Assembly: GCF_004348725.1 (NCBI RefSeq)
Contig: NZ_SMKR01000035.1
Span: forward strand, 1-48,904
Source: Kribbella turkmenica
GTDB taxonomy: Bacteria; Actinomycetota; Actinomycetes; Propionibacteriales; Kribbellaceae
Length of the DNA stretch: 48,904 nt
Reading direction: 5' to 3'
The position numbers and the translations under genes are program-made. Each line of letters starts with the position of its first letter. The stretch's first letter is position 1. Positions 42,046-48,904 of this stretch are shown in pieces. Below the pieces are notes generated by a model. It was not told where the DNA came from, did not search any database, and worked only from the letters and a program-made list of their open reading frames with translations.

Positions 42046-43953
42046 ATGACCCGCCTCGTCCTGCCCGATACCGATCGAGTGCTCTCGCGTCAGACCGGGT
42101 GGAGCCGGGCGCACTGGGAGGCTTTGGCCGATCATCTGCTCGATGCGTTGGTGCCGTACTTCTCCCCCGGTGCTTCACTGATCGCGCTGCCGGGGCGGCC
42201 GAGTCGGTCGGGGACGGCATCTGACGCATTGGAGGGTTTCGCGCGCTCGTTCATGCTGGCCGCCTTCCGGATCGCCGGGGTGCAGGGCAAGGGGTGCCAG
42301 CAGCTGATCGAGCGGTACGCGCGCGGTGTCGCGAACGGCGCGAACCCGGACCACCCCGAGGCGTGGCTGCGGCTCACCCCGCGCTCGCAGCAGATGGTCG
42401 AGGCCGCCGCGATCGCGGTCGCGTTGCACGAGACCCGCGAATGGATCTGGGACCGGCTCGACACCCGGGCGCAGGAGCACGTCGCCGAGTGGCTCGGCGG
42501 ATTCAACGGGTCGACAACGCACGACAACAACTGGCGACTCTTCCAGGTCGTCAGTGAACAGTTCCTGGCATCCGTCGGCGCGCCGTACTCGCAGGAGGAC
42601 ATCGACGGCGGGCTGGACCGGATCGAGGACTGGTACGTCGGCGACGGCTGGTACTCCGACGGCGACGGGCAGAACTTCGACAACTACATCGGCTGGGCGA
42701 TGCACCTCTACCCCGGGTTGTGGACCCGGATGGCGGCTGCCACGCCGGGCGCGCAGTACGAGGACCGGCTGAAGCTGTACCGCGAACGGCTGCGGCTGTT
42801 CCTTGAGGACGCCGTGCATCTGGTCGGCAACGACGGTGCGCCGGTGTACCAGGGTCGCTCGCTGACCTACCGGATGGCTGCGGCCACGCCGTACTGGATG
42901 GGTGAACTGCTGGACGCCAATCCGTTGACGCCTGGTCAGACGCGGCGGCTGTGCTCCGGGATCGCCCGGCACTTCGTCCAGCACGGTGTGCCGGACGAGC
43001 GTGGGCTGCTGACGCTCGGGTGGTACGACACTTTCCTGCCGACCACTCAGCAGTACTCCGGTCCCGGCTCGCCGTACTGGGCGTCGAAGGGCTTCATCGG
43101 GCTCGTGCTGCCGCCGGAGCACCCGGTGTGGACGGACCCAGAGGACTCGGTGCCGCTGGATGACGCCGACCAGGTACGTGCGATGCCTGCGCCGGGGTGG
43201 ATCGTGCATGCGAGCCGGCACGACCAGGTGGTGCAGTTGGTCAACCACGGCGCCGACCACGCGCCGTTGGCCGAGCCAGAGGGTGTGGAGCCGGAGGGCG
43301 ACGCGCATTACAGCCGGCTCGCGTACGCCAACCACGCCGGTCCGGAGCTGGCCGACCACGCGCCGCGGATCGACAACCTGATCTCGCTCGTCGACGCGGA
43401 GGGCCGATCGAGCGCACGCGGGCGGATCCGGCGGATCGCGGTCGCCGGACGGACGGCGTCGTCGTGGCACAAGGCGTGGCTGGGGCCGGACGGACCGTGG
43501 CGGATCGAGATCGCGTCGGTGGTCCACGGCGGCTGGGAGATCCGGTGCGTGCTGGTCGACGGCCCGGCCGGGGCGCTGGTCCGCGGCGGCGGATTCGCGG
43601 TCGCCGGCGAATCCTTGCCTGAGGCAACCGCGGGGTACCGGTGGGCGTCGGCGCGCAACGACGAGGGCCTGCTGTCGGCGGTGGTCGGGCTGCACGGGTA
43701 CGACGAGGCCGGCGTCCACCGCGGGCTCGGCGCGAACGCGTTCGGTGCGCACTCGGCGACGCCGTACCTGACCGCTCCGCACGACGGCGAGCCGCTCGTG
43801 CTGGTCAGCGCCGTACTGCTCACGCGGGACGCGCTCCGGCCCGAAGCGCTTGCCGAAGGCATCGATGTCGCGGTCGACCGGACGACGGTCCGGATCAGCC
43901 TGCCCGGCGGCGGCCGCGAGGTGGTCGAACTGGGACCGGACCGAGCGGGTTAG
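42046..43953 (+). CDS. DUF2264 domain protein (probable glycan-active)
   Basis: 635 residues from ATG 42046 after GGGAG. The N-terminal two thirds is the DUF2264 helical part, with GFARSFMLAAFRIAGVQ, THDNNWRLFQVVSEQFL, DWYVGDGWYSDGDGQNFDNY and WASKGFIGLVLPPEHPVW, patterns of an (alpha/alpha) toroid as in GH88/GH105-like enzymes. The C-terminal third (RRIAVAGRTASSWHKAWLGP) is a beta-rich extension. No signal peptide, so cytoplasmic. With a 2-hydroxyacid dehydrogenase and a LacI-type operator, a role in processing an imported uronic-acid-type sugar is plausible but unproven. Confidence 0.82.
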   Translation: MTRLVLPDTDRVLSRQTGWSRAHWEALADHLLDALVPYFSPGASLIALPGRPSRSGTASDALEGFARSFMLAAFRIAGVQGKGCQQLIERYARGVANGANPDHPEAWLRLTPRSQQMVEAAAIAVALHETREWIWDRLDTRAQEHVAEWLGGFNGSTTHDNNWRLFQVVSEQFLASVGAPYSQEDIDGGLDRIEDWYVGDGWYSDGDGQNFDNYIGWAMHLYPGLWTRMAAATPGAQYEDRLKLYRERLRLFLEDAVHLVGNDGAPVYQGRSLTYRMAAATPYWMGELLDANPLTPGQTRRLCSGIARHFVQHGVPDERGLLTLGWYDTFLPTTQQYSGPGSPYWASKGFIGLVLPPEHPVWTDPEDSVPLDDADQVRAMPAPGWIVHASRHDQVVQLVNHGADHAPLAEPEGVEPEGDAHYSRLAYANHAGPELADHAPRIDNLISLVDAEGRSSARGRIRRIAVAGRTASSWHKAWLGPDGPWRIEIASVVHGGWEIRCVLVDGPAGALVRGGGFAVAGESLPEATAGYRWASARNDEGLLSAVVGLHGYDEAGVHRGLGANAFGAHSATPYLTAPHDGEPLVLVSAVLLTRDALRPEALAEGIDVAVDRTTVRISLPGGGREVVELGPDRAG

Positions 43954-43968
43954 GTCAGCCTCGCCAAC
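43950..43968 (+). promoter_or_regulatory. Iron-box-like site (IdeR/DtxR type) upstream of ferritin
   Basis: 14 of 19 positions match the mycobacterial iron box TTAGGTTAGSCTAACCTAA; TTAGGT and AGCCT are intact. It overlaps the DUF2264 stop codon and is centred about 46 bases before the probable ferritin transcription start, a position suited to activation by iron-loaded IdeR, as known for mycobacterial bfrB. Confidence 0.5.
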
Positions 43969-43992
43969 GGTGAGAAAACGGATCCTGGCCAG

Positions 43993-43998
43993 TAGATT
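43993..43998 (+). promoter_or_regulatory. -10 element of a leaderless ferritin transcript
   Basis: TAGATT six bases before the ATG at 44005; no ribosome-binding site is seen in between. Confidence 0.5.
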
Positions 43999-44004
43999 GA
44001 CGGC

Positions 44005-44535
44005 ATGAGCACGTACGAGAAGCTTCTGCAAGAACAGATCCGTAACGAATTCACGGCGGCACAGCAGTATGTGGCAGTGGCTGTCTGGTACGACGACCAG
44101 GACCTGCCCCGGCTGGCGTCCCACTTCTACAAGCAGGCTCTCGAAGAGCGCAACCACGCGATGATGATGGTGCAGTACCTGCTCGACAAGGGCATCCGGC
44201 CGCACATCCCGGGCGTCGGAGAGGTCGAGTCCGACTTCACGAGCGCGCTCGAGCCGCTGGAACTGGCGCTGCAGCAGGAGATCACCGTCACCAAGCAGAT
44301 CGAGACCCTCGCCCGGACCGCGCGGGACGAGAGCGACTACATCGGTGAGCAGTTCATGCAGTGGTTCCTCAAGGAGCAGGTCGAGGAGGTCGCGGCGATG
44401 AACACGCTGGTCAACGTGGCGAAGCGCGCTGGTGACAATCTGTTCCACCTCGAGGACTACCTGGCGCGGGAAGGTGCGGGCGACGGTGGCGCCACCGACC
44501 CGACGGCGCCGCCCATCGCTGGTGGGAAGGTCTGA
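44005..44535 (+). CDS. Ferritin (BfrB-like)
   Basis: 176 residues. Four-helix-bundle ferritin that stores iron as ferric mineral in a 24-mer shell. Ferroxidase residues appear in RNEFTAAQQYVAVAVWYDDQ, QALEERNHAMMMVQYL and FLKEQVEEVAAMNTLV. The Gly/Ala/Pro-rich C-terminal tail after DYLAREG resembles the extended tail of mycobacterial BfrB. No Met for inter-subunit haem as in bacterioferritin was recognised. Monocistronic, with an iron-box-like site upstream. Confidence 0.9.
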   Translation: MSTYEKLLQEQIRNEFTAAQQYVAVAVWYDDQDLPRLASHFYKQALEERNHAMMMVQYLLDKGIRPHIPGVGEVESDFTSALEPLELALQQEITVTKQIETLARTARDESDYIGEQFMQWFLKEQVEEVAAMNTLVNVAKRAGDNLFHLEDYLAREGAGDGGATDPTAPPIAGGKV

Positions 44536-44690
44536 AGAGCTTCTTCCCAGTTTCTCGTTCGGCTCTCTGAGTGCCCCTGCGGCCGACCCGGTCGCAGAGG
44601 CGACCCACCCCCGCGGCCCGTGGTGGGCGCACGCAGCAGCCTTCCTTCCCGACCGACGTGGACGATGGCTGGTGCAGCCTTCTGCCACCA

Positions 44691-44707
44691 CCCACCGTCG
44701 GTGGGTT
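44691..44707 (-). terminator. Short palindrome at the DUF2207 gene end
   Basis: ACCCACC-GTC-GGTGGGT, starting at the stop codon. A 7-bp stem with a 3-nt loop; terminator-like. The gap 44536-44705 holds no gene. Confidence 0.4.
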
Positions 44708-46589
44708 ACCAACTGCCGCCGCCTCCGCCGCCTCCTCCGCCGCCGGAGGAGCCGCCGCTGAAGCCTGACGAGGAGCCGCCGCCGGAGCCGGAGCCGGCCG
44801 GGGCGGGCGGGGGGTCGAAGGTGCTGGCGACGGTGTGGCTGAGGGCGCCTGCCGTCCAGCCGGAGGTGTAGTAGGACGGGCCCGAGTACCAGTACGGGTC
44901 GGGGGTGACGCGGCCGGCCGCGACCAGTTGGGCGCAGAGCTGCTGCCAGCGGTCGGCCAGCCCGAAGACGATCGCCCAGGGCAGGTACTTGCTGAAGATG
45001 TCCTCGCCCTCCTCGAACCGCAACTGGTCCGCCTCGGCCGTCGCCAGGTACTTCCGGAACCCGATCAGCTGATCGGTCACCGCCCGCCCGGCCGGATTCC
45101 GCTGACCACGCGCCCGCTTGGCGATCCAGATGCCAATGGCAACGATCACGGCGACCACCGGCACCCCGATCACCACCGCCCGGCCCAGTCCCCCGGTCGC
45201 GGCGCCGACGATGGTGCCCATCAGCCCGGCGCCGAACACCCAGATCCCGATCATCGCCGTACATGCGCAGCCGAAGCCGTTCCTGAACACCGAGCCACCA
45301 CCCCGCCGCGGCATCCGCAGGTACCACCCACGCTGCTTCACCTGGTCCCGCAGCGCCGCGACCATCCCGTCGTGCGCCCGCCGCATGGTGTGATCGCCGA
45401 CCGCTCCACGCCGCAGGACGACGGCCGACCCCGGCTGCAGCGACGGGAACAGCCCGGACAGCAGCAGCTGCTCGTGCGGCGCGGTCGCCGCCGCCGGATT
45501 CACCAGTACGGCGCTCTGCGAGTTGCCGGTGTTCTCGACCCGGACGCCGCCGCGCACGGCCAGCTCGATCAGCGTCGCGGCGGTCTCCGTCGTGTTCGCC
45601 TTCGCGTCGATCAGCAGGCCGCCCTCGGCGACCGGGATCCGGGGTGGCGCGAACGCGACCGGGATCTGGTCCTCGGCCAGGTCGTCCCTGACCGGCTGCG
45701 CCGCCATCCCGTCCGGCGGGAACGTCCCCGGCGGCATCCCGGCGAACCGCTGGTCCGGGCTGCCCTTCTGCCAGTACAGCACCGCCGCCACGATCGCGAC
45801 CACGGTCGCCGCAGCCGAGGTGACGAGCGAGGGCCAGGTGACGCCTGACCGTTCCATCCAGCTCGGCGGGTCGACGAGGATCGGGGTGTCGTTGCTGACC
45901 GCGCCGGCCTTGATCCCCGCGACGATGGTCAGCTGCTCGCCGCGTGACAGGTCACTCGCGCCGAAGACGCCCTTCCCACCGCTGACCGTCTTCTCCGGGC
46001 AGGTCGCCTGCGAGCCCGCCGTACCGGTGAAGCACTCGACCTGGGTCACGCCTTGGGGCACGGTGACGTCGACCGAGACCCGGTTGAGCACGGCCTCCCA
46101 GGCGGAGCCGGTGGCGTCCCAGTACAGCTCGCTGTGGTCGTCGAAGTGCCGGAGCGCGCCGCGGACGTCGTACGTGATCACGTACGTCGCGTCGTATCCG
46201 CGGATCGTCTCGGACGAGGAGCCGATCTTGATCCGCAGTGTCTGGTACCGGTCGCCGTTCGACGCGGCGGTCTCGGTGGTGAACTCGTCGGGCGCGCCCG
46301 AGGGCGAGTCGACGGTGATGTCCGAGACGTCGTACCGCTGGTCCTTCGAGTCGTCGTCACGCCACGGCTCCCGGGTGACCAGGTCGCGGTAGATGCCGTG
46401 CCGCCCGGTGCTGCCGAAGCTGTAGGCGATCGTCTCCTTCACCTTCAGCACCCCGTCGGGGGTGACGGTGTACTCGATCCGGAAGCTCTTCACCTCGTCG
46501 CCGGGGGCGGCCGAGGCGGGGCTCGCGAAGCCGGCCAGTGCGAGGGCGGTGACGAGCAGCGTGATCGCGGTGACGAGGGCCCTTCGCAT
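44706..46589 (-). CDS. DUF2207 predicted membrane protein
   Basis: 627 residues. Signal peptide VTAITLLVTALALAGFASPA with SA cleavage, then an extracellular beta-rich part: EVKSFRIEYTVTPDGVLKVK, AYSFGSTGRHGIYRDLV, TYDVRGALRHFDDHSELYWD. One membrane helix near 260 (ATVVAIVAAVLYW) and two near 445-500 (IGVPVVAVIVAIGIWIAKRA) follow, flanking cytoplasmic parts. The end is a glycine run (SGGSSGGGGGGGGGGSW) typical of DUF2207 proteins. Function unknown; some relatives are linked to cell envelope. Divergent from the EF-G-like gene. Confidence 0.9.
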   Translation of the reverse strand: MRRALVTAITLLVTALALAGFASPASAAPGDEVKSFRIEYTVTPDGVLKVKETIAYSFGSTGRHGIYRDLVTREPWRDDDSKDQRYDVSDITVDSPSGAPDEFTTETAASNGDRYQTLRIKIGSSSETIRGYDATYVITYDVRGALRHFDDHSELYWDATGSAWEAVLNRVSVDVTVPQGVTQVECFTGTAGSQATCPEKTVSGGKGVFGASDLSRGEQLTIVAGIKAGAVSNDTPILVDPPSWMERSGVTWPSLVTSAAATVVAIVAAVLYWQKGSPDQRFAGMPPGTFPPDGMAAQPVRDDLAEDQIPVAFAPPRIPVAEGGLLIDAKANTTETAATLIELAVRGGVRVENTGNSQSAVLVNPAAATAPHEQLLLSGLFPSLQPGSAVVLRRGAVGDHTMRRAHDGMVAALRDQVKQRGWYLRMPRRGGGSVFRNGFGCACTAMIGIWVFGAGLMGTIVGAATGGLGRAVVIGVPVVAVIVAIGIWIAKRARGQRNPAGRAVTDQLIGFRKYLATAEADQLRFEEGEDIFSKYLPWAIVFGLADRWQQLCAQLVAAGRVTPDPYWYSGPSYYTSGWTAGALSHTVASTFDPPPAPAGSGSGGGSSSGFSGGSSGGGGGGGGGGSW

Positions 46590-46705
46590 GCGGCGACAGT
46601 ACCGATCGCCGGGATCACGCTGACCCGTCAGGGAGAAAACGCCGTCCGAAGGCTCTTGTGCTGAGTGGCCGTTGGGGGAATCGTGGGTGGACCAGGAGGA
46701 ACGTC

Positions 46706-48838
46706 ATGGCAGACAAGGCGAATACTTCCCAGGGCACCGGAGCCGCCCCCGCTGTGGACAGCCCGGCCGCCATCCGCAACGTGGTGCTCGTCGGCCCGTC
46801 CGGTGCCGGCAAGACCACTCTCGTCGAGGCCCTGCTGGTGGCCTCCGGCGTGCTGTCCAGACCCGGCACCGTCCTCGACGGCACCACGGTCTGCGACTTC
46901 GACGACGCCGAGATCCGCCAGCAGCGGTCGGTCGGGCTCTCACTGGCCTCTTTGCCGCACGACGATGTCAAGGTCAACCTGATCGACACCCCCGGGTACG
47001 CCGATTTCGTCGGTGAACTGCGCGCCGGCCTCCGGGCCGCCGACTGCGCCCTGTTCGTGATCTCGGCGAGCGAGGGCGTCGACGAGCCGACCAAGACGCT
47101 GTGGCACGAATGCGACCAGGTCGGCATGCCGCGGGCCGTCGTGATCACCAAGCTCGACCACGCCCGGGCGAACTACCAGAACGCGCTGGCCGCCGCGCAG
47201 GCCGCGTTCGGCGACAAGGTGCTGCCGCTCTACCTGCCCGCCGGTGACGGGCTGATCGGACTGCTCTCGCAGACCTACTACGAGTACGCCGACGGCAAGC
47301 GCTCCACGGCGGCCCCGGACGAGTCGCACGCGGACCAGATCGAGGAGCTCCGCGGCTCGCTGATCGAGGGCATCATCGAGGAGTCCGAGGACGAGTCGCT
47401 GATGGACCGCTACCTGGGCGGCGAGGAGATCGACCAGAAGGTGCTGATCGAGGACCTCGAGCGCGCCGTCGCCCGGGGCTCGTTCTTCCCCGTCGTCCCG
47501 GTCTGCAGTGGCACCGGTGTCGGCACCCAGGAGTTGCTCGAGGTGATGACGAGCGGCTTCCCGTCGCCCCCCGAGCACATTCTCCCGGAGGTCTACACCT
47601 CGCACGGCGTACCGCGCCAGGGACTCGCCTGCGACCCGAGCGGGCCGCTGCTCGCCGAGGTGGTGAAGACGACGTCGGACCCGTACGTCGGCAGGGTCAG
47701 CCTGGTGCGGGTGTTCTCCGGCACCATCAGGCCCGACACGACGGTTCACGTGTCGGGCCATTTCACGTCGTTCTTCGGTGAGAGCTCACACGCCGACCAC
47801 GACGAGGACGAGAAGATCGGCACGCTGTCGTTCCCGCTGGGCAAGCTCCAGCGGCCGGCGTCCGCGGTGATCGCGGGCGACCTGTGCGCGATCGGGCGGC
47901 TGACCCGGGCGGAGACCGGTGACACCTTGTCCGACAAGTCGGACCCGCTGCTGCTCAAGCCGTGGACGATGCCCGAGCCGCTGCTGCCGATCGCGGTCCA
48001 GGCGCATGCCAAGACCGACGAGGACAAGCTGGGGATCGGGTTGCAGCGGCTGGCCGCCGAGGACCCGACGCTGCGGATCGAACAGAACCCCGAGACCCAC
48101 CAGATCGTGCTGTGGTGCATGGGGGAGGCGCACTCGGACGTCGTCCTGGACGGGCTGGCGAACCGGTACGGCGTGACCGTGGACACCGTGGAGTTGCGGG
48201 TGCCGCTGCGGGAGACGTTCGGCGGGAAGGCCAAGGGGCACGGGCGGCACGTCAAGCAGTCCGGCGGCCATGGCCAGTACGCCGTCTGCGACATCGAGGT
48301 GGAGCCGTTGCCGGAGGGTTCCGACTTCGAGTTCGTCGACAAGGTGGTCGGTGGGGCGGTGCCACGGCAGTTCATCCCGAGTGTGGAGAAGGGCGTCCGG
48401 GCGCAGATGGAGAGGGGTGTCGCGGCCGGCTACCCGATGGTCGACATCCGGGTCACGCTGCTGGACGGCAAGGCGCACAGCGTCGACTCGTCCGACATGG
48501 CGTTCCAGATGGCCGGCGGCTTGGCGCTGCGGGAGGCGGCGGCCGCGACGAAGGTGAGCCTGCTGGAGCCGGTGGACCTGGTCTCGGTGATGGTCCCGGA
48601 CGAGTTGGTCGGTGCGGTGATGAGCGACCTTTCCGGCCGGCGCGGGCGGCTGCTCGGCACCGACAAGGTCGGCGACGACCGCACGGTGGTGAAGGCCGAG
48701 GTGCCGCAGGTGGAGATCACCCGCTACGCCATCGACCTGCGGTCGCTGTCCCACGGCGCCGCGTCGTTCACGCGGTCGTTCTCCCGCTACGAGCCGATGC
48801 CGGAGTCGGCGGCGGCGAAGGTGAAGTCGTCCTCCTGA
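46706..48838 (+). CDS. Elongation factor G-like protein (EF-G2)
   Basis: 710 residues from ATG 46706 after AGGAGG. Translational GTPase with G1 GPSGAGKTT (30-38), G3 IDTPGYADF (from 93), and G4 as TKLD (148-151) where true EF-G has NKxD. The switch I Thr-containing RGITI motif of EF-G is replaced (QQRSVGLSLAS). Domains II to V follow, with EVVKTTSDPYVGRVSLVRVF, ETFGGKAKGHGRHVKQSGGH in domain IV and YAIDLRSLSHGAASFTRSFS at the end. This is the second actinobacterial EF-G paralogue (FusA2 type), not the main elongation factor; role unclear. Confidence 0.92.
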   Translation: MADKANTSQGTGAAPAVDSPAAIRNVVLVGPSGAGKTTLVEALLVASGVLSRPGTVLDGTTVCDFDDAEIRQQRSVGLSLASLPHDDVKVNLIDTPGYADFVGELRAGLRAADCALFVISASEGVDEPTKTLWHECDQVGMPRAVVITKLDHARANYQNALAAAQAAFGDKVLPLYLPAGDGLIGLLSQTYYEYADGKRSTAAPDESHADQIEELRGSLIEGIIEESEDESLMDRYLGGEEIDQKVLIEDLERAVARGSFFPVVPVCSGTGVGTQELLEVMTSGFPSPPEHILPEVYTSHGVPRQGLACDPSGPLLAEVVKTTSDPYVGRVSLVRVFSGTIRPDTTVHVSGHFTSFFGESSHADHDEDEKIGTLSFPLGKLQRPASAVIAGDLCAIGRLTRAETGDTLSDKSDPLLLKPWTMPEPLLPIAVQAHAKTDEDKLGIGLQRLAAEDPTLRIEQNPETHQIVLWCMGEAHSDVVLDGLANRYGVTVDTVELRVPLRETFGGKAKGHGRHVKQSGGHGQYAVCDIEVEPLPEGSDFEFVDKVVGGAVPRQFIPSVEKGVRAQMERGVAAGYPMVDIRVTLLDGKAHSVDSSDMAFQMAGGLALREAAAATKVSLLEPVDLVSVMVPDELVGAVMSDLSGRRGRLLGTDKVGDDRTVVKAEVPQVEITRYAIDLRSLSHGAASFTRSFSRYEPMPESAAAKVKSSS

Positions 48839-48845
48839 GTACGAC

Positions 48846-48877
48846 GAGCAGGCGCGGCCACGCGGTAGCGCCTGCTC
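48846..48877 (+). terminator. Hairpin terminator after the EF-G-like gene
   Basis: GAGCAGGCGC (48846-48855) pairs perfectly with GCGCCTGCTC (48868-48877) around a 12-nt loop, seven bases after the stop codon. No T-run. Confidence 0.6.
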
Positions 48878-48904
48878 AGCCACCGCCGGCGACCCCCACC
48901 CGCC

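Noticed and set aside
41916..42049. 44-codon frame starting with an ATGA overlap after the hydroxyacid dehydrogenase
   Set aside because: Runs through a low-complexity CGCTCCGGT repeat, has no ribosome-binding site of its own and no conserved look.
42175..45327. 1050-codon minus-strand open frame
   Set aside because: It is antisense to DUF2264, ferritin and the DUF2207 end; its translation is Arg/Pro/Asp-rich without family motifs, a common artefact of high-GC codon bias.

Overview
The window is very GC-rich DNA with dense genes, frequent GTG starts, 4-base ATGA/GTGA overlaps and several probable leaderless starts (TANNNT 6-7 bases before the start codon). Content (Kribbella/Nocardioides-like protein families, EF-G2, an IdeR-like box, a CIRCE element, DUF2207, PAC2) points to a soil actinobacterium of the Propionibacteriales, most like Kribbella. 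That placement is inference from family resemblance. No rRNA, tRNA, CRISPR array or intact transposase was seen.

Layout. 1-8.1 kb: mixed housekeeping and accessory genes (VOC protein, quinone oxidoreductase, phytanoyl-CoA-dioxygenase-like enzyme, TolB-like lipoprotein, DUF167, a secreted protein, a MITE-like element, a frameshifted methyltransferase, a RibD-type reductase, an AraC regulator). 8.3-15.4 kb: a fructan/sucrose utilisation locus: lacI-GH32 on the minus strand, divergent from an ABC importer (binding protein, two permeases) and a second GH32 on the plus strand, with two identical 12-bp palindromic operators between. 15.5-17.0 kb: an ArsR-SRPBCC-RibD cassette. 17.2-18.1 kb: a GNAT remnant and a membrane-protein gene whose promoter carries a CIRCE (HrcA) operator. 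18.3-20.6 kb: a hypothetical gene coupled to a RecQ-family helicase. 20.7-25.3 kb: a patchwork holding a 1037-residue secreted repeat/PKD/discoidin protein, a hutI fragment and a 32-bp copy of the end of the acyl-CoA dehydrogenase gene. 25.3-30.9 kb: beta-oxidation-type genes (acyl-CoA dehydrogenase divergent from tetR-thiolase-fabG-maoC).

30.9-38.4 kb: a minus-strand run divergent from a MocR regulator: a dihydroxyphthalate-decarboxylase-like protein, a carbon-nitrogen hydrolase, an amino-acid-type ABC importer and, last, a short threonyl-tRNA synthetase lacking the TGS and editing domains. Between importer and synthetase lies a 17-codon leader peptide with three consecutive Thr codons followed by a 12-bp GC-rich terminator hairpin: a textbook layout for ribosome-mediated attenuation. 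This is the strongest candidate for a new system here. 38.4-48.9 kb: thioesterase, DoxX, PAC2, a hydroxyacid dehydrogenase with a DUF2264 protein behind a LacI-type operator, a ferritin behind an iron-box-like site, a DUF2207 membrane protein and an EF-G-like GTPase.
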